Shown in pieces: positions 34,671-43,381 of a stretch of 43,381 nucleotides of DNA. The notes below the pieces were generated by a model. The model worked only from the letters and a program-made list of their open reading frames with translations. It ran no database searches and was not told the origin of the DNA. Position numbers and translations under genes: made by a program. Origin of the DNA: a virus; the IMG/VR virus record IMGVR_UViG_3300005471_000009, positions 1 through 43,381 of that record; one strand, given 5' to 3'. How positions within the stretch are numbered: position 1 is the first letter of the stretch; the number at the start of each line of letters is the position of its first letter.

Positions 34671-36220
34671 CATCTAGTCTTAGGTTAGATCTTGAAACTG
34701 AGATCATCAGAATTCTGGCTCAGGCTGACCCAGAAGCCTCTCTGGTGCCAGTTCCTTTCAATGGTACTATTAGTGCTGTAGGAACTATAACTGCGCCTGG
34801 CTTAGATCGTGGCACTATCAATGCTAACCGCTTTGATGGTAGACTGATCAAGGTTGCTGAGGACGCAACAGCAGTAGCCTATGCTCCAGCGGTAACAGCT
34901 ACAGGTGCCCAGACAGCTACTACTACTGCCTTTAATGTCAGCTCTACTACTAACATTAAGGCGGGGGATATACTGGAGATAGGTACTACCCTAGAGAAAC
35001 TATTGGTGCGAGCTGTAGTTAGTGCTACACAGTTAACAGTGACTCGTGGTTACCAAGGCACAACAGCAACTGCTACTGCCGGTGGTGAGACTGTCCGTTA
35101 TGATCCTTACGGTGAGTTCACTGGAGTAGACAACGGCGGATTTGCTGCTGGTGGTATTCTAACTATCAGCCCAGACTTTAGTGTAACTGGCTATGGTGCT
35201 GGCTCTTTTCTAATGTACCCTAAGGGTCTGCTACCTGACTATGTAGTAACTAAGCTTAACGCAGTCCTACGTAACACTGACCATCCTCACCTATGGTTCC
35301 CTAGTCTAGTAGACGACTCGGACATGGCCAGTGCTGACTTAACTAACTGGGCTGCTGTTGGGGCACCGACTACTAGAGCCTTCGATACCACTGCTGCTAA
35401 CGTACTGTTTGGGGAGCGTTCACTGCATCTGGCTGGCGGTAATAATGATGGAGCTACTACTAACGCCTTTGATGTAACTGAGCAAGAGAACCTACTAGTC
35501 TGGGTTCCTGTCAGGGTTAATGCTACTGACCCAGCAGCAGGTGTAGCGGCTAAGGTAATTCTCCGCCGTGTCACCACTACTGCTGCTGATATTAGAACAG
35601 TAACCAGCCTTAATGAGCGCCTGTTCACTGATGTCTTCTTCCGAGATATTATCCCTTCTGGATGCCAACGTGCAGCTATTAGATTCTTAGGAGCGGCTGC
35701 CAGTGCTGACTTCTTTGTATCCCCTCACGTGGTAGTCCAGTCCGCTAAGCGTCGCGCCTACAATGTTCCCTCTTGGTGGACTCGTGAGGGCCAGCTCAAG
35801 GACATAATTTTCTTCTGGCCGCATTATACTAGTGATGTAGCTGATAGCTTTATTTCTCTGTCTGAGCGCGACTACGCTATGATTGATGTGAGCTTCCTTC
35901 GTGCTGACAGAGATCTGCATCCCCTCCGAGTTGAGTTCTATAGCTATGCTCAATACCCAGTTGGCTTCCTAGTCCAGCGGCCTTTTGTTGAGCTGGCTGG
36001 GGACTCCTCAACAACAGTGTGTGATAAAGACTATGTAGTGTTTAAGACTGTCAGTAACATTCTACGTGACCGTCAGAATCCTGGCTGGAAACACTGGGCT
36101 GGCAGAGCTGCGGAGCGCGCCAAACTATTTGGCTATGGAGGACGTGAGATAGAGGTAAGGGAGCAACTGTATGGCCGTTACCCCCTTAGTTGGCGTTACT
36201 ATCGCCGTGGCCTCTATTAG
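34667..36220 (+). CDS. Tail/neck structural protein with carbohydrate-binding-like domain
   Basis: GTG 34667 overlaps the upstream stop as GTGA. In the 517-aa product, residues about 85-145 contain a beta segment (TTAFNVSSTTNIKAGDILEIG ... LTVTRGYQGT) of the same kind as two segments in the tail fibre. Residues about 215-355 (WFPSLVDDSDMASADLTNW ... SADFFVSPHVVVQS) resemble a jelly-roll carbohydrate-binding module. The position, two genes before the fibre, corresponds to tail tubular proteins of podoviruses (inference). Confidence 0.6.
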   Translation: MTSSLRLDLETEIIRILAQADPEASLVPVPFNGTISAVGTITAPGLDRGTINANRFDGRLIKVAEDATAVAYAPAVTATGAQTATTTAFNVSSTTNIKAGDILEIGTTLEKLLVRAVVSATQLTVTRGYQGTTATATAGGETVRYDPYGEFTGVDNGGFAAGGILTISPDFSVTGYGAGSFLMYPKGLLPDYVVTKLNAVLRNTDHPHLWFPSLVDDSDMASADLTNWAAVGAPTTRAFDTTAANVLFGERSLHLAGGNNDGATTNAFDVTEQENLLVWVPVRVNATDPAAGVAAKVILRRVTTTAADIRTVTSLNERLFTDVFFRDIIPSGCQRAAIRFLGAAASADFFVSPHVVVQSAKRRAYNVPSWWTREGQLKDIIFFWPHYTSDVADSFISLSERDYAMIDVSFLRADRDLHPLRVEFYSYAQYPVGFLVQRPFVELAGDSSTTVCDKDYVVFKTVSNILRDRQNPGWKHWAGRAAERAKLFGYGGREIEVREQLYGRYPLSWRYYRRGLY

Positions 36221-38074
36221 ATGGGTATTCCGCCTGGTGGTTTGCCAAGCGGTGCTGGCCCGATTGCTCCTCCTGTCTATCGTATCACTATTAATGGAGT
36301 CGAGTACCCATGCTCTGAGTGGCATGAGATAGAACGTGGTGAAGCCTTGGAGCGTGTCTGGGCTGACGGTTTCTGGGACGGGATAGGAGAGTCTAGAGTC
36401 CGTTCCCCTCGGCGCTGTCTTGTAGCTAGTTACTTAGATGTAACCTCACCGCCGTTCATCAGGTTAGTGCCTCCTATTACCACTATAACTGGTCTAACTG
36501 GCTTAGATGTTGCCAGCTTTCCTTTATACCATCTGCAGGCCCAGCAGCCTAACGGTACTAATGTTATCTATTTCTTTAATGGTACTAACAGGTATAAGGT
36601 CAATAGAGACAACAATACTCTTATTGAGGCTGTATCTACAGCTAATGTAACTTATGGTAGACCGGCACTATTCGAAGGTACTTGGCGCTTGGCTCGTGGT
36701 GAGACAGTAGACGCAGCTAACCTTACTGTTGGCAACGGCGCTGCTGCTGACACTGTAACAGCTATAGCTGGCTCTATTAAGGCTAGACACTTTGCGAGGA
36801 TACAGGATGAGGGTGTAGCCAAGCTTGCTAGAGCCAGCCTCAATCAGGTGTCCTTATCCTCAGATGCAGTTACCTTTGCCAGTGGCTTTGAGGTAGGCGA
36901 CACCAGCCTTAATATATCAGACTTACTGGAATCCCAGGGCGAGATACTGGTAATAAAGCCTGATGGCCCCTATAGATTTAATTCCAAAGGTGACTCTATC
37001 CAACTCCAGAAGTTCGTAGGGGTTAATCCTCAGGTCTCAGCTATTGATGGTTCTAACTCTCACGGCCATGGCCCTTATGCTTACTGGATAACTAGATCAG
37101 GCATCTGGCGTATCCTTGGCGATAACATGAGTCCAGTGGGCTTCGAGGCTGATCCCCAATACTTTGCTAACTCTACTGAGATTGAGCCTGGTACCTTCTG
37201 GCTGTCATGTACCGCTATTGGTAGATGGCTTTATGCTACTCGTGGTGGCCAGACCTGGCAAGCCTTTATCCGCGATGATGGTACTCTACAGTGGTATGGC
37301 TCTATAGTGGATGGCAACGGAGGAGCCTATCAGCGCTGTGTGTTAGATGGCGGTCTAGGTGTCTATGTTGGCCCTGCACTGTGGGTGGCAAGTGGTACCT
37401 CTGTAGTCCGTATGGATCTCCAGGCTGATGGTTCTATGCGTAGCTCACTAGGGGCAACTAGAGGTACTGCTGGCATTACCTCCCGTCTACGTATTGGTAC
37501 AGATGACTTTGGCAGACCAGATAGGCAGAAGCAGCTCAGGCGTATGTGGCTGGTGGTAGATACCTATGTTAGCACTGAGCAGTACCAGTTAGTAATCATA
37601 CGCGATGGTGCCACTGCTGACCAGAATGTAGGAGCTGCTATAGCTGCTGCTGGTCTAGCAGAGCGGATACCAACAGTAGGTACTAATGATCTGTTCTTTG
37701 CTGCCAGATACGGCTATAACATAACTGGTGTAACAGCTGGTGGTGAGCCGCTAGTTAGAGCCTTTGGTATAGAGTGCCATACTCCTAGTATCTATCAGGC
37801 TAAGATACCATTAACTCCTGACTCAGTGCGTGGCTATTCAATGGGTATCCAAGGATCGCTACAGAACCTTCGTACATTACAGAACGCCCAGAGGGTAGCT
37901 GTTAAGGAGCCAGAGTTAGACGCCACCAGAAACGGCTACGTTACAGCCTCCAGAGCTAATGTATCTTGGTTCCATCCTGGGGAGAAAGTAGTCGGTGCTG
38001 AAGGAGATCGTGGCATAGGATATGAGGTAATAGTAACTGTTGAGTTCTTTGATATACCAAGTAGTGTAGCATGA
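36221..38074 (+). CDS. Tail structural protein (617 aa), probable tail tubular/nozzle protein
   Basis: ATG 36221 abuts the previous stop. The protein has a short Pro/Gly start, a conserved-looking ERGEALERVWADGFWDGIGESRVRS (39-62), and a long series of beta strands with repeated Trp/Tyr-Gly motifs, suggestive of a beta-propeller-like nozzle. A 617-aa beta protein before the fibre gene is the usual place of a tail tubular B-type nozzle. No diagnostic motif is claimed. Its stop overlaps the fibre start (ATGA). Confidence 0.6.
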   Translation: MGIPPGGLPSGAGPIAPPVYRITINGVEYPCSEWHEIERGEALERVWADGFWDGIGESRVRSPRRCLVASYLDVTSPPFIRLVPPITTITGLTGLDVASFPLYHLQAQQPNGTNVIYFFNGTNRYKVNRDNNTLIEAVSTANVTYGRPALFEGTWRLARGETVDAANLTVGNGAAADTVTAIAGSIKARHFARIQDEGVAKLARASLNQVSLSSDAVTFASGFEVGDTSLNISDLLESQGEILVIKPDGPYRFNSKGDSIQLQKFVGVNPQVSAIDGSNSHGHGPYAYWITRSGIWRILGDNMSPVGFEADPQYFANSTEIEPGTFWLSCTAIGRWLYATRGGQTWQAFIRDDGTLQWYGSIVDGNGGAYQRCVLDGGLGVYVGPALWVASGTSVVRMDLQADGSMRSSLGATRGTAGITSRLRIGTDDFGRPDRQKQLRRMWLVVDTYVSTEQYQLVIIRDGATADQNVGAAIAAAGLAERIPTVGTNDLFFAARYGYNITGVTAGGEPLVRAFGIECHTPSIYQAKIPLTPDSVRGYSMGIQGSLQNLRTLQNAQRVAVKEPELDATRNGYVTASRANVSWFHPGEKVVGAEGDRGIGYEVIVTVEFFDIPSSVA

Positions 38075-41000
38075 ATGATACTCTAACTAGAGAAGACGTA
38101 GACCAGCAGGCGCAAGAGCGCCTTAGGGAGATTAATCTTCGCCTTTCCACTCTAGAGGGAATGAGGCCTAGAGGAGCCCAGATTGCTAAACCTCTAGATG
38201 GCCATCACCATATGGAGTCTGTTGAGCTATTCGATGAGGGGGTATCTCAGGGCTTCGGCTACCAGATGGACTTTATTGGAGATGCTGTCTATGCCTACAG
38301 ATCAGGCCGGAAGCTCAATGTAACGCTTAATACTACCGGATTCCTGCTGTTTGCCCAAGGTACTTATACTGGTAATGGTGGTACATTAGCTATTACTGGT
38401 CTAGGCTTTACACCTAAGGTAGTAATAGTTAAGTCTGCTAACGTATTCAGTGGCTCTAACGGTCAGGCTATGATCCGCACTAATACATTCAGCACGTCTG
38501 AGAACGTTACCAATGCTACTACTGATGGTGGTATTGCCTCACTGGACACTGATGGCTTTACTGTTACCCAGACTGCTAGTGTTAATGGTAGAACTAATAC
38601 TAATACTGAGACTTACTACTACTACGCTTTTGGTGGTGCTGGCTGTATAACAGGTACATATGTAGGTACTGGTATTGCTGGCAGTCAGGTAACTGGTCTA
38701 GCTGGTAAGCCTGTAATGCTGTGGATTAGGCGCCCTGCTGGTGGCAACTTGGTATGGCGCACTACAGCTATGCTTGCTGAGGACTATGGGTTCGATACTG
38801 ATGCTGGCAATACTAACCGTATCCTGAGCCTTGATAATGGCGGTGGCTTCACTCTTGGCTCTGACAATGATGTTAATCAGTTAGGTATCACTTACCACTA
38901 CATGGCGTTCATTGCAGCGTCTAATCTAGCAGTGGGAACGTTCTTAGGTAACGGTACTGATAACCGTACCTTGCCAGCAACAGCTCTAGGCTTTACGTCT
39001 ACTATGCTTCATGTAAAGGCTGATGCCGGCCAGCTTGCTACTTGGAAGGTTAATGCTCTGGCTGGTGATGCTTCCTTTAACTATGGCAACGGTGCCAGCC
39101 AAGCTAACAAGATACAGAACCTAGCAATAGCTACTGGCCAGTTCCAGCTCGGCAATGATAATGAAGTTAATGCTAATGCTATTATCTATTATTTCTTTGC
39201 TGTTACTGTCTCTAATGCTATTGCTGGTATGGCTGTTAGAGAGGATGGAGTACTAGTAACTAGTATAGCTAGTACTCTTAACTTCCTAGAGCCTGATGCT
39301 GCCTTAACAAGTCTTAGTGGGTCTACTGTGGCTATCAACATGGCCCTCTATGCTCTCCTTGCTGGTAGAGCAGGAGGACAGACGCTTATCGGCGGTACGG
39401 CGGCGGATACCTATCTGAGTCTGCGCGGATCGTCTTCTAACCTGGCCTATACCGTCAAACTTCTGTCACCCCTGCGTATGACAACGGCAGGTAGCAGCGA
39501 CAGCGGAACGGCGAGCGCTGCGACCACAACGGTCGTGACCGACTCGACCAAAACCTGGCTAGTGAACCAGTGGGCGGGTAGCATTCTTTCCTTTGTGGGC
39601 GAGACCAAGGCAGTCCTCTCCAATACGTCAACTGCTCTGACGGTAGATATTGCATTTTTCACTACCACTTCTGGTACAGCCAATGCAGCAGTAACAACCA
39701 GTAACACTACGCTGACTGATACGCGAGTGACTAACTGGCAATCCAACGCATTGGTGGGAGCCGTCGTTACTGCAGGCGGCAAGACGATGACGGTTACCTC
39801 TAATACGATCAACACCTTAACTGGTGCAGCTGGTTGGTCAGGTGGTGGCAATCCTGGCAATGGTGTCGCTTGGACACTATCACTCGCGGGGGTTGCCTAC
39901 ACTGTCACGAACTCAAATAACTCAGTCCAGGATTCCACAGGCGTAGCGCGTATTACCGTCGCAGCGACCAATCCCCAGATTCTTCTGGGGCCGTCAAGTA
40001 CGACTACGAGCTTCGGGTCGAGTATTGCTGTGAAGATCGCTGATGTCCTTTCTCTAGGACAGACCGCTACCTTAACTGAGGCATCAGGTCGGCTTCAGAT
40101 TGCTACCTGGCCGGGCCTCAATGTCCAAAATGTAAATATGTTCGCAGTATCGCTTACAGGCACTCAAACGATAAATGCGACAACAAGGGGTGGGTTTCAA
40201 TTTGTTGGCACGTATGAGTTAGCTAGCTTTAACCTAACTGGTGCCAGTGGCAGCTTTGTAGGTCTCAGCGGTGTTCCGACTATCACGGACAGTGTGGGGA
40301 CAGGAACAGTCACGCGGTTTATAGGAGTGCGGGGCGGCACAGTAGTAGGTTCCGCCAACTCTGGAACCCCACGCCTGATAAATTCGGCTGCTATCGAGGC
40401 GGGTCTTCTTGGCGACCTCAGTGCAGGCGGCGCAGTGCTTAGCAACCACGCAGGTCTGCGAGCACGTAACCAGAGCAATATTGTCGTGACTGGCACTTCT
40501 GCTGGTCTAGACATCGAGGCTCAGGGTGCTGGGTCAGCGACCGTCCGTAGTCTCCGTGTACAGGGAACAGGTGTCTCCGAGCACCAGCCTCCGCTCATAC
40601 TCGGCACAACTTCAGCGGTGGGTTCGCTCAGGGATGCCAATAATATCAGCCGCATTGAACTTCCCTCGGCGGGACGTGTTGCACTGTCTGGCACAGGAGT
40701 CGGAGCTTACAGCCCTGTAGTTACGCTGAACACAGCATTGCCTGACGGTGTGGGCACGAGTGTGGTCTACACCTCGGCGGGTGATCCTATCCTTGTTGGG
40801 CACTACATACTCATCGACTCCGAAGCGATGCTGGTGAGCGCGGTCAACACAGCCACAAACACCCTCACCGTTAGTCGAGGTGCGCTTTCGACCACTGCCA
40901 CCTCGCACCTGGCGGGTGTGGCCATCACTCAGACGCAGCGGGTAGACGTGTTCGTTAATGGAGGACTCGGAACGGCCGGAGGGACGCTTTACGGCGCTGA

Positions 41001-43323
41001 CCTCGTTCTGCTTGGTGATAGCACGACCGAGTTGCTTGTCACCAAGAGCCAGACGACTCCAGTTGCGACAATCACTGGCAGCGGCTCAATGTTCGTTGCT
41101 CCGTCCAAGCACAACTACGCTGCGAACACCTCTTTCCGTGTGGAGATAGACACCGCTGGAGCGCTGAACGCCGTCTACACGACCGCGAACTACTCACCCT
41201 ATACGACTCTTGCTGCTGACATCAACGCCTCCACCACGACGGTCACTTACACGAGCGCTGGTGACCCGGTAGCTATCAATGACTACATCATGATCTCGGG
41301 CGAGATTATGTTAGTGAGCAACGTCAACGCGGGGACTAATACCCTGACGGTGACAAGGGCAGTTCTGGACTTCCCCGGCATTGCCCACACAGCACTGGAT
41401 GAGGACGGGAACGCAGTCCCTATCCAGAAGCTCGCGGTCTCGACCGCACAGGCCACGTTCAGATGGTCGGATACTGGTGGGGCTGTCTGGAACAATTCTC
41501 TGATTCCAGTGAAGTCCACTTTGACGCAGATCGGCAACGGATTCATCTGGATCAGGTTCTCAGGTTTTAACTTCGTTGTCGCGGACAGGTGGGACTGGAC
41601 GGCCACAGGGACGGCGAACCAGGTCGAGATGATTAAGGCGGACACCACTAATAACGTTCTCTATCTGGGTGGGCGTCTCGTCCAGGCTTACACTGCCGAT
41701 ATTGCCAGCGGAGTCGTTATGACCTTTACCTACACAGGTGCGAGTCCAAGCAGTGTCTATGGAGCGGCGTTCGAGGGCAAGAGCACAGGCACGCTGACTC
41801 CGCAAATTGCCGGAGTCTTCGCTCAGGGCTCCTTGAATTCAGTTGCCAACGGCGGCGCCGCCACAGGGCTCACAGCGCAGGTATCAGCGCTCTCAGCACA
41901 GAGCGGTACGATTGCCAGCTTCACGACTTTGCTGGCCGAGGTGCCGGTCTTCGATGCGGCTATCTTCCCGACCCTCCAGTACGGCCTCAGGATCAAAGAC
42001 CAGGGCAACGCCGGATCAGGCACGGTCACAGCACTCCAGATCGACTCCCAGACCGCTGGCGCGACTGCTACCTACAACATCCGTCAGCAAGGCACCACGG
42101 GCGTAAACCGCATCGCAGCCCCGACTCTCATAGGAGCGGACGCTTCTCCAGCGGCTGGAGTGCTTTTGGAGGTGCAGGGCGCGGCCGCCTCGGCAAGGAT
42201 GCGTGTGCGGAGCGCGGACGCGGCGGCGACGCCTGCTATCGAGTTCAACGATGGTATCGCTGTTGACGCCTTCATGCGACTGGAGAACCGCATCGGGATC
42301 GGGATAGATCCGACCGCGAACATAGTCCTGCGTGTTGGCATGCCGACTGTCGGTTCAGCCCTTGTTAACCAAATGCTCCTGACGGGGACGAAGACAGAAA
42401 CGGGCAATAACCAGACCAGAAACCTCTTTGCTTTCACGACGAACCACAGCGACGGGGGTTTCACAGGCCACAACGTGCGAGCCTTTGCTGTGAACCCGAC
42501 GATCACGAACGCTGGGGGAAGTCACAACAACGTTATCCTCTTTCGCACGGCACCTTCTCCGTCAAGCGCCGTCATTACGAACCTTGCTTACTTTTCCACC
42601 GGACACCCTTCGGGTTCGGCTACCGTCACAAACCTTGCCTTCATGCACATCGGTGACATCGATGATGGCACAGTGTACACGACCACCAATGCCTACGGAA
42701 TCCGCATCGGTCTGGACATGGAAGGCGTAGGGTCTGGCCCCTTTGGCGCGGGAGTGATCTCTACGGGCGGCACCGCAAATCCGATATACCAGCAGAGTAT
42801 CCTTGCTGACATTTCCGGTGGGACTGCCGCCAACTTCTTCAACGTCTTCGGGGCGCCCACCAGCTTCGGTGGAATTGCGGCACCTGCTACCAGTGCTCTC
42901 ATCGACATCAAGGGTACAGTTGGTGCGCTCCTTATCTCCCGGCTGACCACGGCACAGCGTGACGCGCTCACTGCCGTCGACGGGATGCTCGCCTACAACA
43001 ACGATGCCGCCGTCGCCCGCGTCCAGGCTCGCGAGAATGGTTCATGGGAGTCGCTCGCTTTTGAGAAGCAGACCGAGATAGATTTCGGAGCCACTCCAGT
43101 CGATAATGCGACTTTCATAATCGTGGATGCTGCCGTCACAACAGGATCGCGCATCACTGCAAAAGTCGCCTACGAAGCGCCGACGGGAAAGGACTTGGAT
43201 GAGGTGGAGATGGATATGCTAGAGCTGCTCTGCGGGCCAGGCAGTGGGCAGTTCACGCTATTCGCGCGAGGAATGGAGGGCTACGTCCACGACAAGTTTA
43301 AAATCAATTACGCAGTGGCTTAG
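38071..43323 (+). CDS. Tail fibre / receptor-binding protein, mosaic (1750 aa)
   Basis: The protein opens with a coiled coil (residues 5-35). Three tandem copies of an about 95-aa domain follow (starting near 94, 194 and 288; each opens G-T/x-Y/F-x-G-N/T-G and ends with a YYY/YHY/YYF-A/F strand). Then come fibre repeats including two YTSAGDP...ISGE/IDSE-MLV...NTLTVTR segments (about 900-950 and 1050-1110), and a C-terminal segment LTTAQRDALTAVDGMLAYN...ENGSWESL typical of fibre tips. At about nt 39380 (residue about 437) codon use changes abruptly from CTA-rich to GC-rich: the distal three quarters look acquired. Confidence 0.8.
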   Translation: MNDTLTREDVDQQAQERLREINLRLSTLEGMRPRGAQIAKPLDGHHHMESVELFDEGVSQGFGYQMDFIGDAVYAYRSGRKLNVTLNTTGFLLFAQGTYTGNGGTLAITGLGFTPKVVIVKSANVFSGSNGQAMIRTNTFSTSENVTNATTDGGIASLDTDGFTVTQTASVNGRTNTNTETYYYYAFGGAGCITGTYVGTGIAGSQVTGLAGKPVMLWIRRPAGGNLVWRTTAMLAEDYGFDTDAGNTNRILSLDNGGGFTLGSDNDVNQLGITYHYMAFIAASNLAVGTFLGNGTDNRTLPATALGFTSTMLHVKADAGQLATWKVNALAGDASFNYGNGASQANKIQNLAIATGQFQLGNDNEVNANAIIYYFFAVTVSNAIAGMAVREDGVLVTSIASTLNFLEPDAALTSLSGSTVAINMALYALLAGRAGGQTLIGGTAADTYLSLRGSSSNLAYTVKLLSPLRMTTAGSSDSGTASAATTTVVTDSTKTWLVNQWAGSILSFVGETKAVLSNTSTALTVDIAFFTTTSGTANAAVTTSNTTLTDTRVTNWQSNALVGAVVTAGGKTMTVTSNTINTLTGAAGWSGGGNPGNGVAWTLSLAGVAYTVTNSNNSVQDSTGVARITVAATNPQILLGPSSTTTSFGSSIAVKIADVLSLGQTATLTEASGRLQIATWPGLNVQNVNMFAVSLTGTQTINATTRGGFQFVGTYELASFNLTGASGSFVGLSGVPTITDSVGTGTVTRFIGVRGGTVVGSANSGTPRLINSAAIEAGLLGDLSAGGAVLSNHAGLRARNQSNIVVTGTSAGLDIEAQGAGSATVRSLRVQGTGVSEHQPPLILGTTSAVGSLRDANNISRIELPSAGRVALSGTGVGAYSPVVTLNTALPDGVGTSVVYTSAGDPILVGHYILIDSEAMLVSAVNTATNTLTVSRGALSTTATSHLAGVAITQTQRVDVFVNGGLGTAGGTLYGADLVLLGDSTTELLVTKSQTTPVATITGSGSMFVAPSKHNYAANTSFRVEIDTAGALNAVYTTANYSPYTTLAADINASTTTVTYTSAGDPVAINDYIMISGEIMLVSNVNAGTNTLTVTRAVLDFPGIAHTALDEDGNAVPIQKLAVSTAQATFRWSDTGGAVWNNSLIPVKSTLTQIGNGFIWIRFSGFNFVVADRWDWTATGTANQVEMIKADTTNNVLYLGGRLVQAYTADIASGVVMTFTYTGASPSSVYGAAFEGKSTGTLTPQIAGVFAQGSLNSVANGGAATGLTAQVSALSAQSGTIASFTTLLAEVPVFDAAIFPTLQYGLRIKDQGNAGSGTVTALQIDSQTAGATATYNIRQQGTTGVNRIAAPTLIGADASPAAGVLLEVQGAAASARMRVRSADAAATPAIEFNDGIAVDAFMRLENRIGIGIDPTANIVLRVGMPTVGSALVNQMLLTGTKTETGNNQTRNLFAFTTNHSDGGFTGHNVRAFAVNPTITNAGGSHNNVILFRTAPSPSSAVITNLAYFSTGHPSGSATVTNLAFMHIGDIDDGTVYTTTNAYGIRIGLDMEGVGSGPFGAGVISTGGTANPIYQQSILADISGGTAANFFNVFGAPTSFGGIAAPATSALIDIKGTVGALLISRLTTAQRDALTAVDGMLAYNNDAAVARVQARENGSWESLAFEKQTEIDFGATPVDNATFIIVDAAVTTGSRITAKVAYEAPTGKDLDEVEMDMLELLCGPGSGQFTLFARGMEGYVHDKFKINYAVA

Positions 43324-43332
43324 GAGGATGAA

Positions 43333-43381
43333 ATGGCGACAATCAAGAGTGGCGCCACCACCGACACGCTAACTATTGACC
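43333..43381 (+). CDS. Fibre-associated structural protein, N-terminal part (continues at 1)
   Basis: ATG 43333 follows TAGGAGGATGAA, where the fibre stop and the ribosome-binding site overlap. The first residues are MATIKSGATTDTLTID, continuing without frame change at position 1 of the window to the stop at 629. The combined product is about 215 aa. See the entry at 1-629. Confidence 0.8.
   Translation, partial: MATIKSGATTDTLTID
43352..43381. repeat. Terminal direct repeat, right copy
   Basis: Identical to bases 1-30. Removing one copy joins the split gene in frame and gives a 43,351-bp circle. Confidence 0.9.

Noticed and set aside
1-43381. Temperate lifestyle
   Set aside because: No integrase, excisionase, CI-type repressor or att-like tRNA segment was found. 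The small HTH and winged-helix proteins alone do not justify it.

Overview
The window is the complete genome of a tailed double-stranded DNA bacteriophage. The first 30 bases recur exactly as the last 30, and a gene interrupted at position 43381 continues in frame at position 1. The molecule is therefore circular, or circularly permuted, with 43,351 unique bases. Terminase, portal, scaffold-like, capsid and tail-fibre genes are present. I see no integrase, classical lysogeny repressor, tape-measure or sheath gene, so a lytic phage of podovirus-like design is the best reading (inference). The host is unknown. A GH25-type endolysin without a recognisable spanin pair, and several promoters that seem to give leaderless messages, hint at a Gram-positive or otherwise leaderless-tolerant host.

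Layout. A control region at about 17.5-19.05 kb splits the genome. Leftward from it, down to 3713, run densely packed early genes with 4-nt stop/start overlaps. They include many tiny Cys-rich (zinc-ribbon) proteins, small membrane peptides, a secreted lysozyme-like protein, three homing-endonuclease-type genes, and a replication/recombination set: RepA-like helicase, Cas4-like nuclease, Sak4-like ATPase, ERCC4-HhH nuclease, DNA methyltransferase and family A DNA polymerase. Rightward from it, through the end of the window and round to 3696, run the late genes: small and large terminase, portal, a 1134-aa virion protein, scaffold, major capsid, decoration-like protein, neck/tail proteins, a 1750-aa tail fibre, a second fibre-like protein, and a lysis cassette with holin candidate and GH25-type endolysin. 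The cassette also carries a secreted dockerin-like protein and a lone OmpR-type winged helix. The two arms converge at 3696/3713, where the leftward strand carries a four-run G-quadruplex motif rather than a hairpin terminator.

Regulation. Several near-consensus TTGACA promoters lie in the control region, some with an extended -10. Two late promoters, before the terminase and before the scaffold gene, share an 18-bp block and the same palindrome, TGACACAA-N9-TTGTGTTA. Between the divergent promoters and the terminase is the most striking feature: six degenerate 11-bp elements spaced alternately 32 and 31 bp apart, exactly three helical turns on average, suggesting a packaging, replication or operator nucleoprotein site.

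Mosaicism. Most genes are rich in CTA leucine codons and CTAG tetranucleotides. From about 39.38 kb in the tail fibre through position 629 the codon use is GC-richer and CTAG-poor, which indicates a swapped host-recognition module. A block at 17.25-17.49 kb flanked by 17-bp inverted repeats, and the 14.8-15.6 kb gene, also look foreign.
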